Shown: piece by piece, positions 16,451 through 26,000 of the stretch
How the letters are laid out: every line of letters starts with the position of its first letter
How positions within the stretch are numbered: position 1 is the stretch's first letter
Assembly: GCA_030684555.1 (NCBI GenBank)
Contig: JAUXVN010000086.1
Span: 1-41,865 of the forward strand
DNA length: 41,865 nt
DNA from: Ignavibacteria bacterium
GTDB taxonomy: Bacteria; Bacteroidota; Ignavibacteria; Ignavibacteriales; Ignavibacteriaceae
Reading direction: 5' to 3'
Notes under the pieces: model-generated
Told to the model about the DNA's origin: nothing
What the model saw: only the letters and a program-made list of their open reading frames with translations
The model's database searches: none
Translations under genes and position numbers: made by a program

Positions 16451-16484
16451 GAGACGGTTCATAATTTGATTAATCTACCGTCTC
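16451..16484. terminator. Stem-loop between convergent genes
   Basis: GAGACGGT (16451-16458) and ACCGTCTC (16477-16484) form an exact 8-bp stem with an 18-base loop. It lies between the convergent glycosyltransferase and clpB ends. A short T/A-rich tract follows. The large loop makes it a weaker candidate than the others. Confidence 0.45.
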
Positions 16485-16503
16485 TTAAAATTCTAAAATT
16501 ATC

Positions 16504-19125
16504 TTACCCCTTCATAAACACTAAATGTCCTTTATCTCCATATTCTATACGAACGATATCGCCACTGATGAAATTACCCATTAATAGCTGTTGAGAAAGA
16601 GGATTAATTAAATGCCTTTGAATAGTTCGCTTTAACGGGCGAGCGCCGAATGTTACATCGTAACCGATATGAGCAAGCCAATCCTTTGCTTGTTCGGTAA
16701 TAGCAAGAGTAATCTCTTTATCCGTTAACATAGAAGCTACCCGTGTTATTTGAAGTTCAACTATTTGTCTTATTTCGTTTTTCATTAATGGTTTGAATAA
16801 GACAACCTCATCAATACGGTTTAGGAATTCAGGCTTTATGGTTTTGCGTAATAATTCAGACAACTGCAATCGCATGTGTCCCATCTTTGAATCAAAATTT
16901 TCCTCGTCAAGATTCATCAATTCTTCTTGTATTAATTGTGAACCAAGATTTGAAGTCATAATTATAATTGTATTTTTAAAGTTTACAGTTCTTCCTTGAT
17001 TATCAGTTAATCTACCGTCATCAAGTACTTGAAGCAGAACATTAAAAACATCAGGATGCGCTTTTTCGATTTCATCAAGAAGTAAAACCGAGTAGGGTCT
17101 TCTTCTTACAGATTCGGTTAACTGTCCTCCTTCTTCATAACCGACATAACCGGGAGGCGCACCAATTAAGCGTGAAACCGAAAACTTCTCCATATACTCA
17201 GACATATCAATTCTTATCATCGCATGTTCATCATCAAAAAGAAATTCAGCTAAAGCCCTTGCTAATTCAGTCTTTCCTACACCTGTTGTTCCTAAGAAAA
17301 TGAAAGAACCGATTGGTCGATTCATATCTTGCAATCCTGCTCGTGAACGTCTTATTGCATTTGCAACCGCAATAACAGCATCATCCTGCCCAATTACTCT
17401 TTTGTGAAGTTCATCTTCAAGACGAAGTAATTTACTTCGTTCACTTTCCAACATTTTACTTACGGGAATGCCTGTCCACTTAGCAACTATCTCTGCAATA
17501 TCTTCGGCATCCACTTCTTCTTTCAACATCTTCTTAGATTTTTGAACTTCAGCGAGAAGAGCGGTTTCATCTCTCATCTTTTTTTCAAGAGAAGAAATTT
17601 TCCCGTATCGAATTTCTGCAACCTTACCAAGATCACCTTCGCGTTCATAACGCTCCGCATCAGCTTTAAGTTTTTCGATTTCACTTTTTGCATTTCTGAG
17701 AGATTGAATTTTCTCTTTCTCTAAATTCCAATGAAGCTTTAAGCCATTCTTCTCTTCATTGAATTGACTTAATTCTTCTTCAAGTTCAATTAACCTTTTA
17801 GCTGAAGGTTCATCATTTTCTCTTTTCAGAGCTTCACGTTCGATTTCAAGCTGCTTAATTTTTCTTTCGATTACATCAAGCTCTTCCGGCATTGAATCAA
17901 TTTCAATCCGCAATTTGGAAGCAGATTCATCAATAAGGTCAATTGCTTTATCAGGAAGAAAACGATCGGATATATATCTGTTAGATAATTGAACCGCTGC
18001 GACAATAGCGCTGTCGGTTATTCTTACACCATGATGAACTTCATACCGTTCTTTTAATCCGCGAAGTATGGATATGGCATCTTCTTCCGAAGGTTCACTT
18101 ACAAGAACAGGTTGAAAACGCCTTTCGAGTGCCGCATCTTTTTCGATATACTTTTTATATTCGTTTAGTGTAGTTGCTCCTACGCAATGAAGATCGCCCC
18201 GTGCCAATGCCGGCTTAAGAATATTTGCTGCATCTACAGCTCCTTCAGCGGAACCTGCACCTACAAGTGTATGAAGTTCATCAATAAATAAAATAATTTC
18301 ACCGTTGGCATCTTGTACTTCTTTCAAAACCGCTTTCATTCTTTCTTCAAACTGACCGCGATATTGTGCTCCGGCAATTAATGAAGCCATATCAAGCGCA
18401 ATGATTCTTTTACTTTTTAAATTTTCAGGAACATCACCTGAAATAATTCTATGTGCTAACCCTTCGGCAATCGCAGTTTTACCGACTCCCGGCTCTCCAA
18501 TTAAAACAGGATTATTTTTAGTCCTTCGAGATAACACTTGAAGAACCCTTCTAATCTCTTCGTCTCTGCCGATAACAGGATCAAGTTTCCCGCGCTTGGC
18601 AAGTTCATTTAAATCTCTTCCGAATTTTTTCAATGATTGATATGTATCTTCTGCATTTTGTGAAGTTACTCGTTGAGTGCCTCGAACTTCTTTTAATGCT
18701 TGAAGAATAATATTATGATTGATTCCGCTGTCTCGCAATAATTGTCCTGCATTTCCCCGGTCTTCCGAAAGAGAAAGAAGTAAATGCTCTGTTGAAACAA
18801 ATTCATCTTTTAGGTTTTTAGCTTCATCTGAAGCTGAATCAAATACTTTCCCAAGATGTTGCGACATCTGTTGATTACCGAGTCCTGAAGCCCCCGACAC
18901 TTTAGGAAGTCTTTCTAATAATTCGAGAGTTTTGATTTTTATTCTATCAGAATTAGCTCCCGTCTTTTGAATTATTACATCAGTAATTCCCCCTTTATCT
19001 TCAACAAGAGAAGCGAGGATATGTTCCGGTTCTAAAATTTGATTACCATAGTTTTGTGCAATCTCAAGTGCATTCTGAATTGCTTCTTGAGCTTTAATTG
19101 TAAATTTATTTTGATTGAATGACAT
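16504..19125 (-). CDS. clpB: ATP-dependent disaggregase ClpB
   Basis: This 873-residue protein has the full ClpB layout. There is a double Clp-N domain (about 1-150), a first AAA+ module with Walker A GEPGVGKT (Lys216) and Walker B ILFIDELH (Glu283), and the long middle coiled-coil (about 410-530, rich in Glu, Lys and Leu) that recruits DnaK. The second AAA+ module has GTTGVGKT (Lys618), [13 protein letters not shown] and a D2-small domain with [10 protein letters not shown]. It works as a cytoplasmic hexamer that, with DnaK/DnaJ/GrpE, extracts proteins from aggregates after heat or oxidative stress. A GAGGTAG site precedes the start. No CIRCE element is visible upstream. Confidence 0.98.
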   Translation of the reverse strand: MSFNQNKFTIKAQEAIQNALEIAQNYGNQILEPEHILASLVEDKGGITDVIIQKTGANSDRIKIKTLELLERLPKVSGASGLGNQQMSQHLGKVFDSASDEAKNLKDEFVSTEHLLLSLSEDRGNAGQLLRDSGINHNIILQALKEVRGTQRVTSQNAEDTYQSLKKFGRDLNELAKRGKLDPVIGRDEEIRRVLQVLSRRTKNNPVLIGEPGVGKTAIAEGLAHRIISGDVPENLKSKRIIALDMASLIAGAQYRGQFEERMKAVLKEVQDANGEIILFIDELHTLVGAGSAEGAVDAANILKPALARGDLHCVGATTLNEYKKYIEKDAALERRFQPVLVSEPSEEDAISILRGLKERYEVHHGVRITDSAIVAAVQLSNRYISDRFLPDKAIDLIDESASKLRIEIDSMPEELDVIERKIKQLEIEREALKRENDEPSAKRLIELEEELSQFNEEKNGLKLHWNLEKEKIQSLRNAKSEIEKLKADAERYEREGDLGKVAEIRYGKISSLEKKMRDETALLAEVQKSKKMLKEEVDAEDIAEIVAKWTGIPVSKMLESERSKLLRLEDELHKRVIGQDDAVIAVANAIRRSRAGLQDMNRPIGSFIFLGTTGVGKTELARALAEFLFDDEHAMIRIDMSEYMEKFSVSRLIGAPPGYVGYEEGGQLTESVRRRPYSVLLLDEIEKAHPDVFNVLLQVLDDGRLTDNQGRTVNFKNTIIIMTSNLGSQLIQEELMNLDEENFDSKMGHMRLQLSELLRKTIKPEFLNRIDEVVLFKPLMKNEIRQIVELQITRVASMLTDKEITLAITEQAKDWLAHIGYDVTFGARPLKRTIQRHLINPLSQQLLMGNFISGDIVRIEYGDKGHLVFMKG

Positions 19126-19313
19126 AGTTTCTACCTCTTTTCATATTTTCAAACTTTCGGCATTTCAAAAATAACATTCTATTTCGTATCGAACAGCATT
19201 TACTTATAGTCCCTAAATAATTCACCTATAAAAATTACTATTGATATTAAATATCTTTTTTAATAGTTATGAAGTCACATTTTTAATTTTTAATCAATTT
19301 AGACGGGGATTCC

Positions 19314-21116
19314 ATGAAAAAAGTTTTTTTCGCAATCGCCTTCCTTTGCGGAATTTCAACAGCACAATATTATGGTGAACGAACAACCGAGCAAAGCTTT
19401 GAACCTTCCGAAGTTTATTTCAAAAGTAATTTGCTGAACCCCTTCGGACTATCAATAATAGGACAAATAAGTCCATACACTATCGATAATCCATTTCTCA
19501 AACTAATGCAGAATCCGGCTGACTTATATTCCGATAAACAATCTTTACTTCTATATATCGACTTTAGAGGTGAACGAGAGGTGCGTCAGTATTATGATCA
19601 CGTTATGCCTCTTTACAATGTTAGCTATTCAAGCTCGATTGCTTATGATTACCGATGGATGGCATCACCTCAAGCTGAACCTGAGCCTTTCGTATCACTC
19701 GGTTTTTTGAAGTATGTAACAGACAAATTAATGATTGGCGGGACTTATCAATTAATAAATAATAAATCCAATTATTACAGTTCCCCTTATTCATATTATG
19801 GATGGAATCCATACTACGACGGCTTCGGAATAAGAACAATGGAAGCAAGTGCTGGAGCACCTACCGTTGATCGTTACTCGGGAAATGATAACCTTAAAAC
19901 TAAAGCTCATTTTGTTACTCTTTATACGGGATATCAAATCTCGGACGAACTTTCTACAGGATTAACTTTCAGTTACGTTAATCACTCTCGTAACGGAGAA
20001 TATGGAAACACTACTCACAGCGGTTATTCATCGACCGGATTGGATGATTACTATTATTCAAATCAAACCGGAAAAGATCACTCTTATTCCCATTATGATA
20101 TTTCGGCGGGAATAAAATATCTTGTTAATCCAAAAACTTCTGTTGGTATTAAAGCCGGATTTCTTTCGGGAAACGGTAATCAACTAAGTAATTCATTTAA
20201 TGATTATCAGTATAAAAACAATACTCCAAATGTCTCATCTGATTGGAATTACTCTTATTCAAAATCATCTTCAGAACAAAAGTATGATCAAGACGGAAAA
20301 TCATTTTATGCGGGATTAAATATTAATCATCAACTCAACGAATCAACTACTCTGTTAGGTTATTACGACTACAGAAATACTAATATCGATCTTTCAAACT
20401 CTTCTTTAGTTGTTGATACATCAAATTACAATAACAGATGGTCATCATCATATAATAATGTGGTTTATAATTACAGCGGAATTTCGTCTATAATTGATCA
20501 AAGAATAGGTTCCGGCACAAGAAAAATTTCAGAGCACAAAATATTTGGAGGGGTAAAAGTAGAACTAACACCATCAAGCAGTGTCACAACCGGTATTTTC
20601 TACAGCTCAAATTCAATTGATGTTAACAGCACTGAACCTGTAAAAGCATATCGATATTCTAAAGCAGCAAGTTCTGCTTCTGACAATAGCCACTCATACA
20701 ATTATGAATATTTGCTGATCGAAGATAAACGTCTTGAATGGAATTACACATCAGTTAGTAGCTCAATACAGATTCCCGTTGTATTGAACTTCGTACTTAA
20801 TCAAAACTGGACAATGATATTAGGCATCAATAAAGTAATGAACGATTGGGAAGTTAAACAACAAACAAACGCTCATTTTACATTAAGAGACAAGACTGAT
20901 AATGGAGTTAATAACAAAGAGACAAACTTTATAGAAAGATACACATCGCCGGACGAATCATACACAGAAGAATACACCCATTTATTTATAGGATTCGAAG
21001 CCAATATTTCCAAAATGTTCACACTTAGAATATTAGTCGAACCCGAACTATTCAACGCATACAGCGAATTTAGTTTCATGAATCAATGGTGGTTAGGGTT
21101 TGAGGTTAGATTGTAA
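19314..21116 (+). CDS. Large predicted outer-membrane beta-barrel protein
   Basis: I do not recognise a named family. The 600-residue protein has a signal peptide (MKKVFFAIAFLCGISTAQ). After it come many amphipathic strands rich in Tyr, Ser, Asn and Gly, with turn-like segments (for example NWNYSYSKSSSEQKYDQDGK), and it ends WWLGFEVRL. A terminal strand with hydrophobic residues of this sort is usual for outer-membrane barrels inserted by BamA. The early segment YTIDNPFLKLMQNPADLYSD resembles the N-terminal asparagine/proline segment of PorV/PorP-like and OmpP1-like proteins of this phylum. Its function is unknown. It is divergent from clpB, with 188 bp between. Confidence 0.75.
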   Translation: MKKVFFAIAFLCGISTAQYYGERTTEQSFEPSEVYFKSNLLNPFGLSIIGQISPYTIDNPFLKLMQNPADLYSDKQSLLLYIDFRGEREVRQYYDHVMPLYNVSYSSSIAYDYRWMASPQAEPEPFVSLGFLKYVTDKLMIGGTYQLINNKSNYYSSPYSYYGWNPYYDGFGIRTMEASAGAPTVDRYSGNDNLKTKAHFVTLYTGYQISDELSTGLTFSYVNHSRNGEYGNTTHSGYSSTGLDDYYYSNQTGKDHSYSHYDISAGIKYLVNPKTSVGIKAGFLSGNGNQLSNSFNDYQYKNNTPNVSSDWNYSYSKSSSEQKYDQDGKSFYAGLNINHQLNESTTLLGYYDYRNTNIDLSNSSLVVDTSNYNNRWSSSYNNVVYNYSGISSIIDQRIGSGTRKISEHKIFGGVKVELTPSSSVTTGIFYSSNSIDVNSTEPVKAYRYSKAASSASDNSHSYNYEYLLIEDKRLEWNYTSVSSSIQIPVVLNFVLNQNWTMILGINKVMNDWEVKQQTNAHFTLRDKTDNGVNNKETNFIERYTSPDESYTEEYTHLFIGFEANISKMFTLRILVEPELFNAYSEFSFMNQWWLGFEVRL

Positions 21117-21147
21117 AATACTTTTTTCAAGTATGAATATTTTCCTT

Positions 21148-21184
21148 TGAGCTGTTCTACCTTACTCTCTGAGCTATGGCGGGA
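21148..21184 (-). other. tRNA 5'-half-like fragment
   Basis: On the minus strand the segment reads CCCGCCATAGCTCAGAGAG, then TAAGGTAGAACAGCTC. This resembles the acceptor 5' strand and D-arm of a tRNA (TAGCTCAG...GGTAGAxC). The D-stem has one mismatch, and no anticodon arm, T-arm or pairing 3' acceptor strand follows, so it is not a working tRNA. It may be a decayed or recombined tRNA end, for example an old integration site, or a chance likeness. Confidence 0.3.
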
Positions 21185-21191
21185 TAATTTT

Positions 21192-21650
21192 TTACTTTAT
21201 CTCTTTTATAATAATTTGCGATAAATTTGTAATTATTTTTTTAAGATTAACTTCTTTCTTTGAATAAAAAAGATGACTGGTACAGTTACAATCGGATGAG
21301 CCAAAATATTTAACCGGTACAATTAAATTGTTTTTTAATGAATCCGCAAAAGAATGTTCAAGCTCTCTTGGGCCCAAAACAAAATAGATTTTATTTAAAG
21401 AAGAAAACCTTCTAAGATAATCAATATGCCAATGTGGTTTCTCTGATATTTTAATGTGATGAGATAATCGAGAAGCGATTCCCCCCTTATTCCATGCGCT
21501 TCCGATGTAGTAATAGTAACCGGTTATAAATTCAAATAGACCGAGTTTTCCGATATTTATTTTTTTAGTTTCAGGCAGCAACAAAGATAAAATATAAATC
21601 CCTCTTTGTTTTAATTCGGGGCGCTCAAGATTGGCGATTCTGGGTTTCAA
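21192..21650 (-). CDS. DUF123 GIY-YIG nuclease-like protein
   Basis: This 152-residue protein carries the DUF123 form of the GIY-YIG fold: KQRGIYILSLLLPETKKI, then FITGYYYYIGSAWNKGGIASRLSHH, then KPHWHIDYLRRFSS and the end YFGSSDCNCTSHLFY. The GIY, YIG, arginine and histidine elements stand at the family positions. DUF123 proteins are sometimes fused to endonuclease III, so a DNA role is possible, but activity has not been shown for the family as far as I know. It starts seven bases after the PP2C stop on the same strand, so it is probably the last gene of the kinase-AAA operon, though its role there may be accidental. Confidence 0.88.
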   Translation of the reverse strand: MKPRIANLERPELKQRGIYILSLLLPETKKINIGKLGLFEFITGYYYYIGSAWNKGGIASRLSHHIKISEKPHWHIDYLRRFSSLNKIYFVLGPRELEHSFADSLKNNLIVPVKYFGSSDCNCTSHLFYSKKEVNLKKIITNLSQIIIKEIK

Positions 21651-21657
21651 TAAATAT

Positions 21658-22443
21658 TTAGTCTTCTAATTCAGGTTCGAAGATAAGCTTGACCATCGCA
21701 ATGCTGATGTTGTCTTTTCCACCGGCTTCTTTCGCCTTATTACATAGACTTATAGAAGAGTAATTTATTTCAAGATCGTTTTCGATTTCATCATCTGAGA
21801 GCATATCGGTTAAACCATCACTGCATAAGAGAAGAGTGTCATCGTCTAATAATTGATCTGTAATTTCAATGAAATCGATGAAGACAGATTCCCCGCCGCC
21901 AATCGAATTAAGAATTAAATGTGATTTGCTTCTTGCATCTCCAATAAGTTCAGCAAGTGAATGATCTTTAGAAATTTTTTTTAATATTCCTCTTCTGAAG
22001 CGATAAAGTCTGCTATCACCGGCGCTAAAATAGTAAACACGATTGTGCAGCAATAGCAGAGCTATTAAAGTTGCTCCCATTCCATGTTTATTAGAATCTC
22101 TTTTCCCTTCATCATTCAGCTTTTTGTGGATTTCTTTAACTTTGCTTTGAAAAAGTGGTTTTAATTCTTCAGAATCATTCGAAATATTTTCGGGAAGATT
22201 TTGCTTAAAAAGATGAAGTTCATTTAGTACAATTTCACTTGCAACTTCACCGGCATTATGTCCCCCCATTCCATCGCTTACGGCGATAAGGAATCGATTA
22301 TTAGTATCGTTCTGCTCAAGTGTAAGTTGAAAATTATTGTTACGGAATATCATTCCATCAAGAGAAACAATATCTTCGTTGTTTGTTCTTACAGCTCCAA
22401 CATCACAAACGGCATCAATGTTCAGGTTCAGAATCTTCATCAA
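21658..22443 (-). CDS. PP2C-family Ser/Thr protein phosphatase
   Basis: This 261-residue protein is a stand-alone bacterial PP2C of the Stp/PrpC/PppA size. The metal-binding aspartates are in the expected places: NNEDIVSLDG near the start, FLIAVSDGMGGHNAGEVASE (Asp57), YYFSAGDSRLYRFRRG, LLLCSDGLTDMLSDDEI and GGKDNISIAMV at the end. It removes phosphate from Ser/Thr residues using Mn or Mg and lies in the cytoplasm. Its start overlaps the FHA gene stop by four bases, so the two are translationally coupled. The evident partner is the kinase three genes upstream; together they form a reversible phosphothreonine switch. Confidence 0.97.
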   Translation of the reverse strand: MMKILNLNIDAVCDVGAVRTNNEDIVSLDGMIFRNNNFQLTLEQNDTNNRFLIAVSDGMGGHNAGEVASEIVLNELHLFKQNLPENISNDSEELKPLFQSKVKEIHKKLNDEGKRDSNKHGMGATLIALLLLHNRVYYFSAGDSRLYRFRRGILKKISKDHSLAELIGDARSKSHLILNSIGGGESVFIDFIEITDQLLDDDTLLLCSDGLTDMLSDDEIENDLEINYSSISLCNKAKEAGGKDNISIAMVKLIFEPELED

Positions 22444-23063
22444 ATTCTCACGGTTTTATCTAAGTCAACTTCTTCAGAACTAATCTGAACTAAAAATTCG
22501 ATGTTTGCAAGAATAATTTTCGTATTATTTACAAGCGGGTATAATAACATAGGCTCAAGTTTTTTGCCGTTATAAGTAGTTCCGTTTGAAGAGTTAAGAT
22601 CAAGAATATTCCAACCGGCTCCCTGTAAATATTTTATCTGAACATGCTTACCGCTGAGTTGATTATATGAAGATAATAGTGGTGTAAATGGACCTTGTTT
22701 TCTTCCAATAATATCATCGTGGTTTAACTTTAAAGTAAGATTCAATGAGTTGTTAACAAATTTTAATTCCGGTACACCGCTCGTTGATAAAGCAGCTTGA
22801 GTTGATGTAACCTGAGGCGCAGGTTGACTTGGAGTGCTTATTATTGGTTTATCGGGAACAACTTCGGTTTTTGAAGTTATGTTACTTTGTGCATTTTTCA
22901 TAGCGGCAAAATCTTTTGCTGTAACAAGCTTTGTTCCGTCACTTGTACAAACTTTGCCGGTTTTCGGATTTCTGCAAGTGGGACAAATTAATATTTCAAC
23001 TCCGCATTGATCACAAAAGAAAGAATCAAATTCAATATCGGCTTTACACTTAGCGCAAATCAT
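22440..23063 (-). CDS. FHA-domain protein with N-terminal zinc ribbon and C-terminal DKTVR motif
   Basis: This 207-residue protein starts with a zinc ribbon (Cys3, Cys6, Cys17, Cys20) and a second cysteine set (Cys27, Cys30, Cys39). A Ser/Thr/Pro-rich linker follows (about 55-97) and then an FHA domain (about 98-195). The phosphothreonine-binding residues are visible: Gly120-Arg121 (IIGRK), Ser137 with His140 (SGKHVQ) and Asn165-Gly166 (TTYNGKKL). The last seven residues are LDKTVRI, the same DKTVR found three times at the N-terminus of the kinase in this operon, so Thr204 is a likely phosphosite that could bind this FHA in cis or in trans. That is inference. It overlaps both neighbours by four bases. 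Confidence 0.95.
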   Translation of the reverse strand: MICAKCKADIEFDSFFCDQCGVEILICPTCRNPKTGKVCTSDGTKLVTAKDFAAMKNAQSNITSKTEVVPDKPIISTPSQPAPQVTSTQAALSTSGVPELKFVNNSLNLTLKLNHDDIIGRKQGPFTPLLSSYNQLSGKHVQIKYLQGAGWNILDLNSSNGTTYNGKKLEPMLLYPLVNNTKIILANIEFLVQISSEEVDLDKTVRI

Positions 23064-26000
23064 GATTCGATATCCTCCTTAATAAGTGTATTGATAATCG
23101 CCGGATCAGTGATTCCGGATTTAACTAAAACCGTTACGCGCGAACTTTGTTTTTGTAAAGCGGATTCAAATATATTTCTAACAGTTCTTGCATTGCCGAA
23201 ATTTTTATCTCTATTTTCATAAAGTTGATCGAAGTAGTTTCGAATCCATTCTTCGGTTTCAGGATTTATTTTCATCGATTTGTTATTAATCATCTTTACA
23301 AAAATTTCAGTCATCTCTTCGCCGTTGTAATCAACAAAGTGAATTTTCTTTGTGAAGCGGGATGTTAACCCCGGATTTGTCTGAATAAAATCATGCATTT
23401 GATCTGTATATCCTGCAATAACACAAACAAATTTTCCTCTATCATCTTCAAGCCGCTTTAATAAAGTATCAATTGCCTCTTTGCCAAAATCACCCTGACC
23501 TCCGACGCTTAGAGTATAAGCTTCGTCTATAAATAATATTCCTCCCATTGCTTGATCGATAAGGTCGTTTGTTTTAATTGAAGTTTGTCCGATATATTGA
23601 GCAACAAGTTTAGAGCGGTCTGCTTCAACAACATGTCCGCGCGGAAGTAAATCCAATCCTTTGAATATTTTTCCCATTAATCTTGCGACCGTTGTTTTTC
23701 CCGTTCCGGGATTTCCGGTAAAAATAAAATGAAGATTAAGTTGAGTTTCTTTTCCACCTGACTCACTTCTGATTTTTTCAACATTAAGGAAGTCAACAAG
23801 ACTTCTAACTTCTTCTTTAATATTTTTCATTCCGGTAAGCTGGTTTAGTTCTGAAATAACATCATCAATGTTAATCTCTTTCTTTTTATCGAAAGGAATG
23901 TCTTGCGGAAGAATAGTTACAAAAACATTGTTGTCAGTGATTTCTTCTGGTTTAAGCTTTCCGATTCTGTCAGAAAAACGATTGATTGTATCTTCAAAAA
24001 GCTTTCTCATCTCGCGGGCATTAGCAAAGTTTTTATCTCGACCATCATAAATAGCTTTGATTGCCTTTGCTAAAATATCATCTGTATCTGGATGAAGAAT
24101 AAATTTACGTTTGCTTAAAAATTGTTTATAGATACGAACCAGCTCGGCTGGTTTATAATCTTCAATGTGAAGATATTTATTGAAGCGGCTTTTCATTCCC
24201 GGGTTAGTATTTAAGAAGCGGTCCATTTCCTGCTGATAACCTGCAGCAATAACAACATATTTTCCGCGGTCATCTTCCATTCGTTTCATCAAAGTTTCGA
24301 TTGCTTCCTTGCCGAATGCATCGGTGCTTCCGCTTGATGATGCAGCAAGTGTGTAAGCTTCATCAATAAAAAGAATACCTCCCATTGCTTTTTCAATTTG
24401 CTCGTTTACAAGTTTTGGAGTTTGTCCGATATATTGTCCGACTAAGCTACTTCTATCGGTTTCGATAACGTGTCCTTTTGAAAGAAAATCGACTGCTTTA
24501 AATATCTCACCAAGTTTTCGTGAAATAGTTGTTTTTCCAGTTCCGGGATTTCCGGTAAGAATAAAATGGATTCCCAAACTCTCTTTATCACCAAGCCCGC
24601 GTTTAAAGCGTTCTTGTTGCACTTGAATTTGTTGAGCAATCTCACGAACGGCAGCTTTAACATTATCCATTCCGATAAATTCATCAAGCTCAGTTAGTAT
24701 TTCGGGAATAGTTTTTTTCTTTTTAATATTGATTCCGAGATCATCCTTCGTAATCGTATTCAGGTCTTTATCATTCAATTCATCTACATTTAACTTGCTT
24801 AAGCGGGCACTCTGTTTTTGAAGTGATGATTCAAAAATATTTCTAACTTCCCGCGCATTACCGAAATTTTTATCACGCTTATCATATAGTTCTTCAAAAT
24901 ATTCAACAAGATTTGAGGCGGCTTCACCTTCGAGCAACATATCTTTTTCGGTTACAAGTTTTTCGTAAATCTGCGCCATTTCTTTACCGTTGTAATCGTC
25001 GAAATGGATTGTCTTTGTAAATCTTGATAGTAGCCCGGGATTTGTCTCAAGAAAATCTTTCATTTGTTGTGTATATCCGGCAACAATAACAACAAACTTT
25101 CCTCTATCATCTTCCATTCGTTTGAGCAGTGTATCGATAGCTTCCTTACCGAAACTTGAATCGCCGCTGCTTAATGTATATGCTTCATCGATAAATAATA
25201 AGCCACCCATTGCAGAGTCGATAAGTTGATTTGTTTTGATGGCGGTTTGTCCGCTATAACCTGCAACAAGTTTAGAGCGGTCTGCTTCAATTAAATGACC
25301 GCGCGGCAATAATCCGAGTGAAGAAAATATTTTTCCCATTAATCTGGCAACGGTAGTTTTCCCAGTTCCGGGATCTCCGGTGAAGACAAAATGAAGACTA
25401 AGTTGAGTTTCTTTTCCGCCTGCTTCAGCACGCTTCTTTTCGAAGTTAAGATAATCAACAAGATTTTTAACTTCATCTTTAATGGTTTTCATTCCGGTCA
25501 GTTTATTTAAGTCAACCATAACTTCTTCAACAGAAAGCTCTTTCTTAGCTGTGAATGGAATATCTTCCGGTTGAACAGTTGTATATACCGAGTCATCAGT
25601 TATAGAAGAAGGCCCAAGTTTACCAAGCCTATCAGAAAACTTAGTTACAGTATCTTCAAAAAGCTTTCGCATTTCCCTTCCGTTACCGAAGTATTTATCG
25701 CGTGAATCGTGAATGGCTTTGATTGCTTTCTTTGCTATTTCTTCGGCTTCAGGACTTAAAACATATTTTTTCTTTTTGATAAATCCCTTGTAAATTTTTA
25801 GAAGCTCGTCAGGGTTATAATCATTTATATGAAGATATTTATTGAAGCGGCTTTTCATTCCCGGATTTGAATTTAGGAAGTTTTCCATTTCTAATTGATA
25901 ACCGGCTGCAATCATCACAAACTTACCACGGTCATCTTCCATACGTTTCATTAATGTTTCGATTGCTTCGGTACCGTACTTATCTTTTGAACCATCACCG

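Noticed and set aside
19243-19255. GATATT-A-AATATC followed by T-run as a terminator
   Set aside because: It lies between the divergent starts of clpB and the outer-membrane gene, where no transcript should end, and has few G-C pairs; probably chance.
21148-21184. Intact tRNA gene
   Set aside because: Only a 5'-half-like segment exists; the anticodon arm, T-arm and 3' acceptor strand are missing and the D-stem has a mismatch.
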